From assembly GCA_019671135.1 (NCBI GenBank), contig JAHRHY010000002.1, forward strand, positions 1,116,001 through 1,180,000: 64,000 nt of DNA, given 5' to 3'. This DNA is from Linnemannia hyalina. Taxonomy: Eukaryota > Mortierellomycota > Mortierellomycetes > Mortierellales > Mortierellaceae. The translations under genes were made by a program, and so were the position numbers. Positions 45,274-57,620 of the stretch are shown in pieces; within the stretch, counting starts at the first letter, position 1, and each line of letters begins with the position of its first letter. A model generated the notes under the pieces. The model was not told where the DNA came from and did not search any database. It saw only the letters and a program-made list of their open reading frames with translations.

Positions 45274-47489
45274 ATGGTACTGAACTGACAAACTGCAAAC
45301 ACTTCCTGTCTCAAGGCTGCCTACAGGAAACGCACATCGACAACAAACTGCAACCCACACATACTCCCATGACAACCATGCAACTTCACACTTTGACACT
45401 TGCTCCTCCCTCTTTCGGCAACAAACGACAAATCACTCGCTATTTAAACACAGACAGTTGCACCACGTAGAACACCCCTCCTTCAGAACTCTTCTTTCAA
45501 CAGTCCTACAACCAGGATGATGGCTCTCGCAAAAAAAATAACAGATCTACACACCAGGAACCAGGAACCACAAGCATCGACACTAGGCATACACACCCAC
45601 ACCCACACACACACACACACACACACCACCTATCATCAACTCTCACCTAACCGACACCTCCAACCCTCCTTTTCTTGAACGTCAATAGCGTCCCATTCTT
45701 CTTCAGGGTCACGAACGTTCGTTGACGCAAATCAAGTACAACCGCGAGGGAGATTTGCTCTTTTCCGTGTCCAAGGATCATGTCGTCAATGCCTGGTTCT
45801 CCCACAACGGAGAGCGTCTCGGCACATACGAGGGACACGTTGGTGCTATCTGGACCGTTGACGTCAACTGTAAGTCTTCGTTGTAACTTTGGGACAAGCT
45901 GCTCTCCGTGACAGTAGCCAGCATCCATTAGACGGTGGACATGGGTTCTTTGTTACTGGATATGTCGAAGGCCATTGCTTTAGAACAACACTTATCAATT
46001 CAGTCAGGACATGGCAGGGACAGGGACAGGGACAGGGACGGCAGGGCAGAGGAGGACTCCATAATGTACCGAGGAAAGGACAACAGCATAACCCCAGGGG
46101 ACATGGCGCAGTCAACCAAGAAAAAGACGATCTCTCCCGCAGTTGTGAGAAATGCAATGTGAGGACGCAGCAATACAAGCAGCCTTATTGGCTGTACGTC
46201 TGATGGATGATCTGAAGAACCCATGAAGAAAAGGGACGGAGACGCAGCAAAACAATCAGCTTGTTGGTTCTGCCTCATATGGACAATTGGGAAGACACTC
46301 ACGGACGCAGCAACTCGCAGCAAGACAGGCGACTCATTGTTGCACCTTAAAGGAGAGGAACTAAAGAACTAAGGAACTCACCATGAACACGATTCCCTTC
46401 TTACAACCTTCTAGCCTCGAGCACTCTTTTGATCTCTGGATCGGCCGATAACACTGCCAAGCTCTGGGATGTCTCGAACGGAAAGTGCTTAAAGTCGTGG
46501 GAATTCAACACTGCCGTCAGATGCGTTCAGTTCTCTGAGGATGACAAGTTGGTCCTCATCGTCACCGAGCCCCGTATGGGTTACCCCGCCACCCTCCAGA
46601 TCTTCAACGTCGAGAACAGCACCACCGAGACCGGTATGTCCTATGACACATTTCACAGCGCCTCTTTTCTTTTTCATGCTCTACAGGAGTGTTGTTATTA
46701 TTTTGACCTCAATTGCTGACTAAGGTTCTCTTGTGATGAAATAGTCTCTTCCGAGCCCATCTACGACTTCCACCCCGAGGGCCCCAAGATCACCGTCGCT
46801 GCATGGGGTGCTCTTAACAGATACATTGTTGCTGGTCGCGAGAACGGATCCGTCGCTTTGATCGACCCTAAGGTAACCCACTCTTTCAGTCATTTGTCGT
46901 TGATTTGTTCCCTTGGACCGGTTTTCAGTCCATTTCTAACCAATTGATGTATTCTTATTTCTATTTGTATTGTTGTTTTACTGGATACACTCAACACTCT
47001 AATGTTATGGATACAACAAAAACAACAACAAAACAGTCTGGAGAGTACATCAGCACCAACAAGGTTCACGAGTTGACTTTGACCGACTTGCAGATGTCCG
47101 CCGACCGCACCTACTTCATCACTGCATCCAAGGACAAGTCTGCCAAGGTTCTCGAGACCGAGTCATTGGAGGTTCTCAAGACATACACCACCGACACCCC
47201 CCTCAACTCCGCAGCCATCATGCCCAAGCACCAGGAGTTTGTTGTTGTCGGAGGAGGACAGGAGGCCATGGATGTCACAACGACCAGCAGCCGACAGGGT
47301 AAATTCGAGTGCCGATTCTGGCACAAGGTCCTCGAGGAGGAGGTTGGACGTGTCCGTGGACATTTCGGACCCATCAACACCATTGCCATCCACCCCGATG
47401 GTCGCTCCTTTGCCAGTGGTGGAGAGGATGGTTATGTCCGTGTTCACCACTTTGACGATGATTTCTTCACCTTCAAGTTCCAGATCTAA
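45274..47489 (+). CDS. TIF34: translation initiation factor eIF3 subunit I (TIF34)
   Basis: WD40 beta-propeller subunit of eIF3, which bridges the 40S ribosome and initiation factors. Exons 45689-45869, 46415-46633, 46745-46872 and 47037-47489 are phase-matched. With an initiator ATG they give 327 residues, the family length. The mature start reads [20 protein letters not shown], so the missing Met must come from a tiny first exon. The best candidate is ATG 45274-45276 in a good context (GCCATGG) with a GT right after and a CTAAC branch site before the AG at 45688; this part is inference. WD features: [40 protein letters not shown] and [13 protein letters not shown] at the C terminus. Intron 2 (545 nt) carries a GGGACA repeat. 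Confidence 0.93.
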
Positions 47490-47742
47490 GTCAGCTGATT
47501 TTGGAACATGGGAGTGGAGGTAGTGAGGCAGCGAGAGAGGTAGAGGTCGTTGGCGTTTTTCTGCTGCGTCTTTTTTTTGCAGACAGAGAAAAGTTGTTTT
47601 TGACATAATACATATACACTTTATGTGAGATTGTAACAATCATCGATGTGTTGATCTTGTAGGAAGGTTCCTTTTGGGTACTGTTATTACTGTCTACTGA
47701 AGAGGATTGGTAGTGGTTCTTCAAAAGGCAGTATGAATGACT
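47490..47742. other. eIF3i 3' region
   Basis: Probable 3' UTR of the eIF3i gene. Nothing else is seen. Confidence 0.4.
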
Positions 47743-47903
47743 TTCTCCTCACACATAACCTTGGAAACGTACTTTTGGGGGAGCCAAGTCGATGAGGTTG
47801 CTGACAGTCGCCACCGCTGATAATAGGACGGTGTCTCGATCATCGCTCCGACTGCAGGCATCGGTGCCTCATACGGACGTGCGGAGAAATTCGACGATGC
47901 TGA
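47743..47903 (-). pseudogene. FAD monooxygenase exon relic (FMO-G)
   Basis: About 160 bp closely matching part of exon 4 of FMO-E (52225-52430), including ACCTTGGAAACGTACT, GTCGATGAGGTTGC-GACAGT, CCACCGCTGATAAT-GG and GAGAAATTCGACGATGCTGAAG. Two short internal segments are missing, destroying the frame. Nothing of the other exons is seen around it. It marks a former gene copy or an aborted duplication between eIF3i and FMO-D. Confidence 0.8.
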
Positions 47904-48228
47904 AGTATTTTTATGTTGTTGTTGTTGTTTTTTTGCCCTGAGGCTAGTAAAGTGTGAAAGAAGGAAGTGAGATTTCGGTTCATGCGTCTGCTCATCTGAA
48001 TATAATGTGTCCGCGCTGGTTGTTCAAAATATAAGAAAAAAAAAAGAAACACGCCAAGTGGGTAACCAGCCAACCAAAAGCCTCGTAGAACAACCTTCAT
48101 GCGAAGTAGAGTGTTCGAATCTGTCGCAGTATTTCTAAATCCAACTCGCAAAACAAAATTTCAAGACCATGCATTCGTGAAAGGGCGTCCTTCACGATTA
48201 CTGCTTTTATCAAAGTGGAAAATGGTAT

Positions 48229-50629
48229 CTACATAGCAGTGACCGGCTCTCCGGCATTCGTTTTTGCTGCACGCTCCTGAAGAATGGCCAAAGTCTCTTC
48301 ATAACTGGCTTGGGGTGCCGGTTGGATCGAACCATGGTACTCGGTAGGTGGTAAGAAGCTGACTTGAGGTTGGTTGATTGACATTCGCATCGCCTATCAA
48401 CGGGGTGGAGCACATACAGAGTGAGAAGGACGAAAGAGTAATAGTACGATGATTAAACCTACTAACAAATGGATCACGGATCAACTGGGTAGATGTGATA
48501 CTGTACCATTTTGCTTGTGATCCACGAGGGCATGTACTTGGAGACTAGCTTGACTAAATACGCTTTAAAGTTCTAATGAACATAAAACACCATGCAAAAA
48601 CATTGCTTGTTAGTTCTGTCAACTTGCCTCGGGCTCAATGCGCCCAAAAAGAGATCAACCCATCCAAGAGTCGCAGCAAACAAAAGGGTTCCTTACCGCC
48701 TCGATCATGACCTTGAAGATAAGGCTGGAATCATAGGCCTGCTTGACCCAAGGCAAACGCTCCTCCTTGTACTTTTCAAACGCGTGCTCGATTTCGGCGG
48801 CCGTGGGGGTATCGGAGAGAACATTGAGCCAGTTGGCCAATGTGATGGCGTCGTGCATCGCGTTGTTTGCTCCTGAACCTCCTGATGGGTTAATCTATGG
48901 TGGTAATTAATTGCATGGGTTGTGAGGTTAATTACACGCCTCTTTGGCATCCAACAACGATGCGGTGGGGTGACAAGCAATATGAGACCATACCTTGTGG
49001 CAAGCTAGCAGTGAAGAAGAACACGTATGGGAAGATCGAAAAAGGAGTTATACATATTGTCCTTCGGTTTTGGCGCTGATCGAAGCAAAGAAATAGGTCC
49101 ACGCAGTAACTTACCATCGCCGATCAGAGCAACACGCTTATAATGCCAGGTCTCAAACACCTTCTCCTCCAACATAACCTTCGAGATAAGATCCTTGGGC
49201 GTCAAATCGATCAAATCTCCCACAGTCGTGATCTTGTCGCCGCCACTGATAATGGGGAAATCCCGCACTTCTGCGCACATGGCTTCAGCTGCCTCTGGAC
49301 CCCATTCGGAATTTTTGTAGTCGTCGCCTTGTCTGCTGGAAGTTGTCGATAGGAATTTAGTAACACCATAGCAGATGGTGTTCTGTGCTGTTGTGAAGAA
49401 TGTCCACTATGTCCGAGAAGTGTAGAAGAAAATATTGGTTTTCTCGTTGAGAAAAAATGTTTTATAACATCCATTGACTGCTGGCACAAGATAAATCTTA
49501 ACAAATCTTCCACCCATGTGCAAAAAAAAAGGGGCAAAAGGGAACTTACGGCATATGGCTTGTTGTCGCCAAGGATACGAATGAACTGGCTATCAGGAAT
49601 ACTCAGATTCGGGAAATCAGCATGATCCAGCGGCCTAGTCTGACCAACAAGCTGCACATTACTGTACGCCAACGGCTCATCGTCCGAGGCCAAAAGGCGC
49701 TCCTCTGTCCTGAGATCGGTGTAAATACATTGACGGATCGTACTGTAAGCGCCATCTGCTCCTACGAGGATGTCGCCACTGACTGTAGTGTTGTCGGAAA
49801 AGTGAAGCACAACGCCGTTGTCGGTTTGGGTGATGGTTGTGACCTTTTTGCTCATGTGGAAACGCTCCTTGGGGACTTGTCGATGGAGGATGTCGTAGAG
49901 CATTGGGCGTGCGACAATGTAACCTCTGGATCCGAACCTTATTAAGAGGTTTAAAAAATGGGGAATTAGAAGCGGAGGGAGAGAAGGACTTGTTTGTAGC
50001 ATGCAAGAACCACTTCGATAGAGATGCGGAGACATGAAAAAAGTACGACGTGGGGGTCTTACATTTCAATTTGGTTGGGAAAGTCCATGCAGTATTCGAT
50101 TTCGCGCTGCTCGTTTCCGACTTGGATCTTCCCGGTGAACTTGCAGATACTCATGATGTCGTCCCAGATGTTGCACTGTTTGAAGATTTTTGCCGTTGTA
50201 GGGTTCAAGAAGAGCGCCGAGCCTGTTGGAAGGAAGAAAAAAAAATTGGTCGAACGAATAATGTTAATTGGTGAACGAAAGGAAGGGAAAGGCAGAGAGA
50301 ATATAATATCCGTGTGATAATAATCAAGCTGCACTGGTGTGTCGTGTTTCTGTGTCGTTGATGACTACTGACTGAACTGACGGTGCTTAAAAGTCTGACT
50401 TTCTGACAACCCCTTTTTGATTTGATCAACGTGCGACAATCCCAGAGAAAAGCATACCAAGAGGTTTCACAGCAGCAGCGCGTTCATAGATATCGAACGG
50501 GATCCCAGCCTTGGTCAAAAGCATCCCCAATGTCATCCCTCCTATACCCGCTCCGACAATGAGGACTTTTGGACGAGTCGAGGGTTCTCCTGTTCCTGGG
50601 TGTGTCTTGGCTGATGTCGTTGTTGTCAT
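48229..50629 (-). CDS. FAD-dependent monooxygenase D
   Basis: First intact paralogue of the downstream block. Exons 50458-50629, 50063-50222, 49550-49937, 49115-49406, 48994-49004 (microexon CTTGCCACAAG), 48697-48894, 48507-48572 and 48229-48393 total 1452 nt, 483 residues. Motifs: a Thr/Pro-rich leader of about 18 residues, then GAGIGG and IPFDIYERA; DG motif GDILVGADGAYSTIRQ; GD motif GDACHK across the microexon, then INPSGGSGANNAMHDA. An extra intron splits the C-terminal region after WITSKM; it is absent from A-C. All splice sites are GT-AG. Cytosolic by absence of targeting signals. Substrate unknown. Confidence 0.88.
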
Positions 50630-51128
50630 GGTGATGAAATTAGGTAATGGAATGTAACGACAGAGGGGAATGAATGTATGAAAGAAAGAGATGTCACAGG
50701 TGGTGTCACTTGTGAAAAAGGGGAATGAGTTGTGGTCTTGCTATCGAAGAAAGAAGAAGAAAGAAAAGAAAGAAGTGTCCGCGACGTGCGAAGAGGACCC
50801 ATTGTTTGTGCACAGAACGAAAAAAGAAGATTGGAACTGTGGTGGATGTGAGCACACTCGATGCCCTTCCATAGAAGGGAACAAACATGTACGAAAGAGA
50901 CACAATCACTCCCACACACCCACGCCAACTTCATATCTTACTCTCTCCCTACCTGACACATGCACTCAACGACTGTAACACGGCCCGAAGGTTCCGCTCC
51001 TCACTTTGTGTTCTTCAGCGTCGTCCTCCTCCAACATCAACATGCCCAAATCACAAAAGATGACTGTTGAGATTTATTAATGGGTATATCTATACTCAAG
51101 TTGTCGATCCAACTCTGAGCCCTCTATT
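50630..51128. other. FMO-D promoter / FMO-E 3' spacer
   Basis: About 500 bp, GA-rich near 50745-50790. No gene. Confidence 0.4.
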
Positions 51129-53583
51129 CTACAACCTCCTCTCCATCTCGGCTTTGGCCTGTGCGATTTCTTCTGCTCTCTCCTCTCGGTCCTTTTCTGC
51201 AACCGCAAACTGTTTGGCGAGTTGTGCTGCCCTCTTCTTGGCGTTGGTATCATCGTGCCTCTTGTTCTCTTCAATCATTTTGAGTGTTTGGGTCACACTC
51301 ATTTGGTTGGCCGACTTGTGCGTGCCCGCGTCTGGAATCAGGGGCATGAAAGAGCATTGGGGTTGATTGATGGCCATGCGGATGAGCTGTTTGTGTGTAT
51401 ATGACAATTGCAGCCAAGAAACATTAGTTTTCGCTGGACATTGTAGCATTTCTGAAACGAAAAAAAGGACTGTCTCAGAGGAACTTACCATTTTGCGGTT
51501 TACGAAGGATGGCATGTTCTTGGATACATATCGAACCATCTTGGCCTTGATACCCTACTCTCCATCGAATGAAAAGAAAAAAAGAAAAACATCATGCAAG
51601 GTGAGCGTTTGAGAGGACTTTTTCCTTCTCTCTTGACAACAAACAAAACACCCAAGCAGTTCTTTTCCACTCTGAGACCACAAGAACGCCCATATCTTAC
51701 CGTTTCCACCATGGTCCTAAAAACCGCGCTGGATTCAAACGCTTCGGTGACCCAGGGGATGCGTTCATGCCTGTAGTCCTTGAATGCTTTTTGAATGTCC
51801 TCTACGCTGGGCTGGGTGGGGAGGGCATTGATGTAATTGGCGAGCGTAACGGCGTCGTGGATGGCATTCGCTGCGCCAGAACCGCCAGCAGGGTTTAGCT
51901 AAGGTACAGAGAGAGAAAAACAACCAACATCAACAAAGGATTGAGTTAGTGTTTTGATTTGATTGTCGCTGTAAACAAACAAAATAACCTTGCGACGGGC
52001 ACGATGTATGTTTTGTTACCTTGTGGCAGGCTGGTAAACACAACGTTTGGGATAACGAGAGTATGGAAGAGCAACGAGATTGGTTTTTAAGTTAGATTTT
52101 TTCCTTCTTCCTGGTGAGTGGTGACAGACAATCCAATTCAAAACGGCACTCAGAAAAGCAGAAGTAAAACGTTACCATCGCCAATAAGGACTGTGCGCAT
52201 GTGATGCCACGTCTTGAACAACTTTTCCTCATACACAACCTTGGAAACGTACTCCCTAGGAGTCAAATCGATGAGGTCGCCAACAGTGGTTATCTTGTCG
52301 CCACCGCTGATAATGGGGAGGTGTCTAACCTGCTCGATCATCGCTCCTGCCGCATCGCTGCCCCACTCGGACGAGCGGAAGGTGTCGCTTAGCTTCCTTG
52401 TTTCATCGTCGAGAAATTCGATGATGCTGAAGCAAACAGTATTGGCTGCTGTCGTGAAGAAAGTCCACTATATCCGAGAATTGTAGAATGATTCGATGGT
52501 TACTTGTTGAGAAACCTCGTTTTGCATTTTCAAAAACCGAAAAGTGAGATTTTGTATTGGGCTTCTGTTCCCTTTGCAAAATTGAAAAAATATAGCCAAA
52601 AAGACCAACGCCCAAATGACAGAGGGGAAACTTACAGTGTAAGGCTTGTGGTCTCCAAGGATACGAATGAACTGGCACGTCTTCTCCTTCAAGTTTGGGA
52701 AGTCCTCCGGGTCGAGAGGACGAGTTTGTCCGACAAGGCAGGTGGTACTGTATGGCAATGGCAAGGCGTCGGACTTGGGCAGCTTGTTGAGTTTCTTCAG
52801 CTTGGCATACAGGTTTTGGCGGACAGCACTGTAGGCACCATCTGCGCCAACAAGGATGTCGCCTTCCTCGGTGGTTCCGTCACTGAAGCGGACCAGGACA
52901 CCGTTACCGCCGTTCTCCATCGAGAGCATCTTCTTGTTCATGTGGAAGCGCTCCTTGGGGACCTGAGCGAGGAGGATCCCGTACAACTTTGGCCTCGACA
53001 AGATGTAACCGTGGGATCCGAACCTGTATGAAGACAGCAGTCAGGAATCGAAATAAGGAGAGGATCGTTTAGTTGCTTGAGTTGTTTCTGCTGTCTCTTG
53101 ATTCAACAGGGTATAAAAAGGAGATGAAGGAAAGGGGGAACATACATTTTGAGGGCATCTTCACCATAGTCCATGATGTATTCGATTTCTCGGTTCTCGT
53201 TGGCAATCTGGATGCAGCGGGTAATCTTGCCAGAAGCAAACAGCTCATCGTAGATGCCGCATTGCTTGAAGACCTTTGCCGTTGTCGAATTGAGAAAAAT
53301 GGCAGAACCTAGGGCAATAATCGAGCAGAAGAAGGTTAGAGACGTCCGGAGCGAGTTCCTGAATTTTTTTTTACTAACAAAAGATGAGAATTATTCAGGG
53401 AGTTCATTTACCGAGAGGCTTGACGGCCCTGGCGCGTTCAAAGATTTCATAGGGGATGTTGGTCTTCTCCAACAGCATGGCGAGCGTGATTCCTGCGAGG
53501 CCGGCTCCGATAATCAAGACCTTGGGACGCTTGTTGGCTAGGTTGGGACTTTCCATGTTCATATATTCTGGGTTGATCTCCAT
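51129..53583 (-). CDS. FAD-dependent monooxygenase E
   Basis: Paralogue with eight exons: 53412-53583, 53146-53308, 52636-53023, 52176-52467, 52020-52030 (microexon CCTGCCACAAG), 51701-51898, 51489-51554 and 51129-51386, 1548 nt in total, 515 residues. Motifs: GAGLAG with IPYEIFERA; DG motif GDILVGADGAYSAVRQ; GDACHK across the microexon, then LNPAGGSGAANA. The longest copy: its C terminus has an added Lys/Glu/Ala-rich, likely coiled-coil helix (RAAQLAKQFAVAEKDREERA) absent from the others. The first glycine motif ends G-L-A-G rather than G-x-G-G. Closest visible parent of the relic at 47.8 kb. Intact. Confidence 0.88.
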
Positions 53584-55143
53584 TTTATTTGTTGTTGTCG
53601 TTGGGGAGGTGAGGGGAGGGGACGGGAGGTAGCCAGGTGAGAGGGGGAATGAGTGCGAAAAAAAGGGTGATGGAGATGGCGAAATGGAGGGAGCGAGGCG
53701 GATGATGAGGACAGAAAAAGTGAGGGAAGCAGATGGAGACAATGGCAAAGAAGTGAACAGTAAAAAGCAAAAAGGCCAATAGCAATATCGAGACATCATC
53801 CATCTACCGAATGGGATGCCCTCGGGCTGTAGCCGAATAATCGTCTACTCCAACGACATCTCAACCTGCTTGATATCCCCTCTCTCTGCATTCGCACGCT
53901 TATAGAGAAACCCAACAGGTTCAGATATGAGAAATGATGTGAGCATTTTCTCCCATCCTTTGTCTGCATCGATTGCAAACAAAAAATTGGATAGAGAAGG
54001 GAAGAGAAGGACGGAGCCTTTATGTGTGATGTACGCATCCATGTGCGCCCCATCGTAAATCTATTTCGACGAATAAATTAGGCCGTAGTGTTGTTTGCCA
54101 TCTGTTATGCTCGTTGTTTTTTGCTGACATGTACTCGTATTGCACAAACAAAAAAAAAAGGAAGCGACCAGCATTCTCCCTCCTCTCTTCCTCCTCTCTT
54201 CCTCTTTGCACCAAATTAACCCAATGGTATGATTACCATGTCTCGGTGTAGGCATGTCCTCATCCAAGAAAGAAGAGAGCACCCCTCTGTAATGTTCCAC
54301 TTCACAGGAGATGAAGATGGAGGAAGAAAACCTTAATTACCCCTCTGTCTCTCACTTTGTTCTAGTGGACGCTCTGACTAATGCCTTCTTCATTCCCTAA
54401 ACTTGCACGGACCTGATGCGACGACAGGATACTGCCAATTGCCTTGTGTACAGTCTTGGCGTGCTTCTAGGCTTTTTTTTTTGGTCTTCCGACTCGCCTT
54501 TTGTCTGCCTTTGACAACATCAACAACGACTAGCAAGGAGAGAAAGAGTTTGATGCATGCAAACCAGGAGCCCACTGGAAGACTCTCCTTGATCATAGGT
54601 AAACGGTGTGGGCGGATGATCAACACGATTCAACAGTCCATCCCACGCCCAGTTCATATCAACGGATAAATGGTATTGTGTTGTTGTTGTTGTTGTTGGT
54701 GTTGTTTTGTGCTCTCGTTTTTAGACCGTTTTCGTGCGTGTGTTTAGAAGGAGAAGCAAAGTGTGATAAAAAGAGTGAACTCACAACCCAAAAAATGATC
54801 GAACGTCGCAAGCACAAGGACGCCACCTGGATTGGGTGCGTAAATTGCGAAAGATAGAAAGATCGCCAGTTTACCTGCGTATAATACAAACACGTAGAAA
54901 AACAATCATCGAACCGCCGTTCTGTCACTTCCCTAATCTGCATCCTTCTCTAATGTAGATAGCGCGCATCTCTTCTGTATAAATTGAGCGAACGGGCGAG
55001 AGATAAAGAGGGCATGAAATAAGCGTTTGTTGATCGGGTGAAGGAGATTCTAGGCCTTACCTTTACTTGTCTTCAGAAACGCGCGGGGTCAGTTATTATT
55101 TCCTGAAACCCCGCGAACACTCATACTCTTAAGTATTTTTCTG
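53584..55143. other. intergenic region
   Basis: FMO-E promoter, then 1.3 kb without a supported gene. A (TTG)n tract lies near 54678-54708. Confidence 0.4.
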
Positions 55144-57620
55144 TTACACGGCACGAGCATCGGCTGTCTGGGTGGCAGTAGTAGTAGCGGCTCCAGTAGT
55201 ATGTCCAGAAGCGAGCTTGCTTTTCCTGCGCGCCTCGACAATGGGAAGGGCATCATCCAACCCCTCCTGGAAGGCTTGCCCAACAGTCCTCTGGTTCTCA
55301 ATCAGTGGAAGGAATGCTGCCTGGGGTTGGTAGTAGAGCATGTTGATTCTGCGATGAAGAACATCAAGAAGAAAAAAGACACGTTAGCATAGATTAGATT
55401 ATAGACAACGTCCTGGGCCATAGACACTCAGTGCTTTAGCTTCATTACCCTCCTGAGATCCAGTCTAGCATATTTCTTGACAGAAAGCGCGTCAACGTTG
55501 CTTCAATCCCTATTGTTAAGGAAAGAAAACGAAAAAAATAAAATAAAATAAAATAAAATAAAATAAAAAATGACGTGAGTGTTAACGTTCTCCTCCTAAC
55601 CGTGCGCTATTGGTAATTGCATCATTGTTTCTGCGTGAATACTTGTGGCACTGGCCTTTTGAACCATGAATTTCCTCATGGTACTGAAATTGAAGGCCGC
55701 TTTAACCCAGGGCGGACGTTCATTCCGATAGGCCTTGAAGACTTGATCGATATAGGCTCTTGTGAGGGTTTCGGGAAGGGCATTGATACTGTTGGCCAGG
55801 GCTACTGCGTTATGGATCGCGCAATTGGCTCCTGACCCTCCTGCTGGGTTCAGCTATTGCGGAAAGGTAACACAATTTAAGTCAGGATGATGAAACGGGC
55901 GTGCATGGTATTTGCACAATGCGGAGATAAATAGTGCAACCAGAATGTCGTTGCCTTTTCCATTGTTCTTTTTATTTACCTTATGGCACGCTATGGGAAA
56001 CAAGGTTTAATGGCGATGACGAATGTAAAGATCGAGAGCATATGATTAGCATTGAGAAATTGTTGGTTGGAGCATCCAGTGTTCGACATCGCGTGTTTTC
56101 TATTTACCATCGCCGATTAAGACAGCACGGCCATGGTGCCAGGTCTCGAAGACCTTTTCTTCCAGCATAACCTTGGAGATCAACTCTTGGGCGTCCAGTT
56201 GGTCAGTTCGCCCATCGTCAGCTTTTTGTCGGATCCACTGAAGATGGGGAAAAAAACGGATATTTTTGGCTATAGTTTCGACAGCTTCAGGTCCCCATTC
56301 CGAGTTTTTGATTGATCGAAGCTCCTTGTTTGATTCGCTCGATAAATATTCAATTCCGGTCCAGCACACCGTGGATTTCTTTTTAGTGAAGTATGTCCAT
56401 TATTTGCGGTTTTGGAAGGAAGAAAACAGAAGACAAAGGTCGCGTAAGAAAACAATAACAACTTTTTCGAGGAGAAAAAAGGAAAAGAGAAAACCGAGAA
56501 TAATGCTAAGGGGAGATCTGTCTTGTTATTCTTTTGTCAATATCCTTACGGCATAGGGTTTGTTATTGGCCGACGTGCTGATGAACTGACAATCCTCCAG
56601 TTTCAAATACGGATATGTCTAAGGGTCCAAGGGCTTGGTCTGACCCTCTAGGCGGACTGCACTACACGGCAAAGGAACATCGTCCGAAGCCGGCAATATA
56701 TTCTTTTCCTTGAGCTGGGCGTACATGTTCTGGCGCGCAGCACTGTATATACCATCGGGCGCCCACCAAGATCCCTGCGCGAACGGCTGATCCGTCCTGA
56801 AACTCGGCCGTCACGGCGCCCTTTCCTTCATTGCCGCCTTTGTCAACATCGTCTTGCTGAGAGATCGAGACGACCCTGCGATCCATTTGGAAGCGTTCCT
56901 TGGGGACCTGGCGACGGAGGACGTCGTATATCATGGGTCTCCAAATGATGTATCCCTTCGATCCGAACCTGGAGATTTATGTGGGAAAAAAATGAAAAAT
57001 TGAAAAAAAAGGTGGCCCAGAAGGTAACGAAGCAGGGATGGGAGCTTCAATGTTGTTCACAGTGTAGGAAAAAGGGTGTCATGGCCGTTTTGGGGTATTA
57101 CTTACAGCTCTTGTTGATTCTTAAAGTCCATTGTGTATGCAATTCCTTACTCGCTCGCGATTTGGATACAAGTCGTGTTCTCGCCCATGGCATACGGCTC
57201 GTCGTTGATCCCCACCTTCTTGAAGATCCGTGCCGTCATTGCATTGAAGTACAGTGCCGATCCTAAGCAAACAGAAGGATAGAGAGAGAGATAGAGAGAA
57301 GTAGTATTGGAGTATCCGCAATTGAAGGTGTAATTAAAGCACAGTCGAAAGAATAGAGGAATATACAGAATGCAAGTCCTCAATGCGCAAAAGGAGAGGA
57401 GCCGGAAAGAAAAAGGAGAGGAGCCGGAAAGAAAAAGGAGGGACAAGGGGGGAAGGTGGAGGGTCATACCAAGGGCTTTTACTTCTGCAGCTCGCTCATA
57501 GCTATCATAGGGAATGTCGGCCTTCCGAAGAAGTGCCAGCATCATGTCCGCGATGCCTGCTCCCCCCGATGAGCACGGTGTCATACACTTTGCTGGTGTG
57601 CTGCTGCTGATGTTGTTGCT
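55144..57620 (-). pseudogene. FAD-dependent monooxygenase F, full-length pseudogene
   Basis: All exon blocks of the family are present in order, including the microexon 55980-55990 (CGTGCCATAAG, Ala-Cys-His-Lys) and the extra C-terminal intron shared with D and E. Lesions: a G-run of six near 57557 shifts the frame inside the first glycine motif (GGAGIADMMLALL); an in-frame TAA follows CIQIASE at about 57150; an extra C at about 56762 breaks the DG motif (ILVGA, then out of frame); TAG follows KPLDP near 56618; the acceptor before exon 4 reads AA instead of AG; and the initiator Met is not evident. Several frame breaks fall in homopolymers, but the two stops and the lost acceptor do not. Confidence 0.88.
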
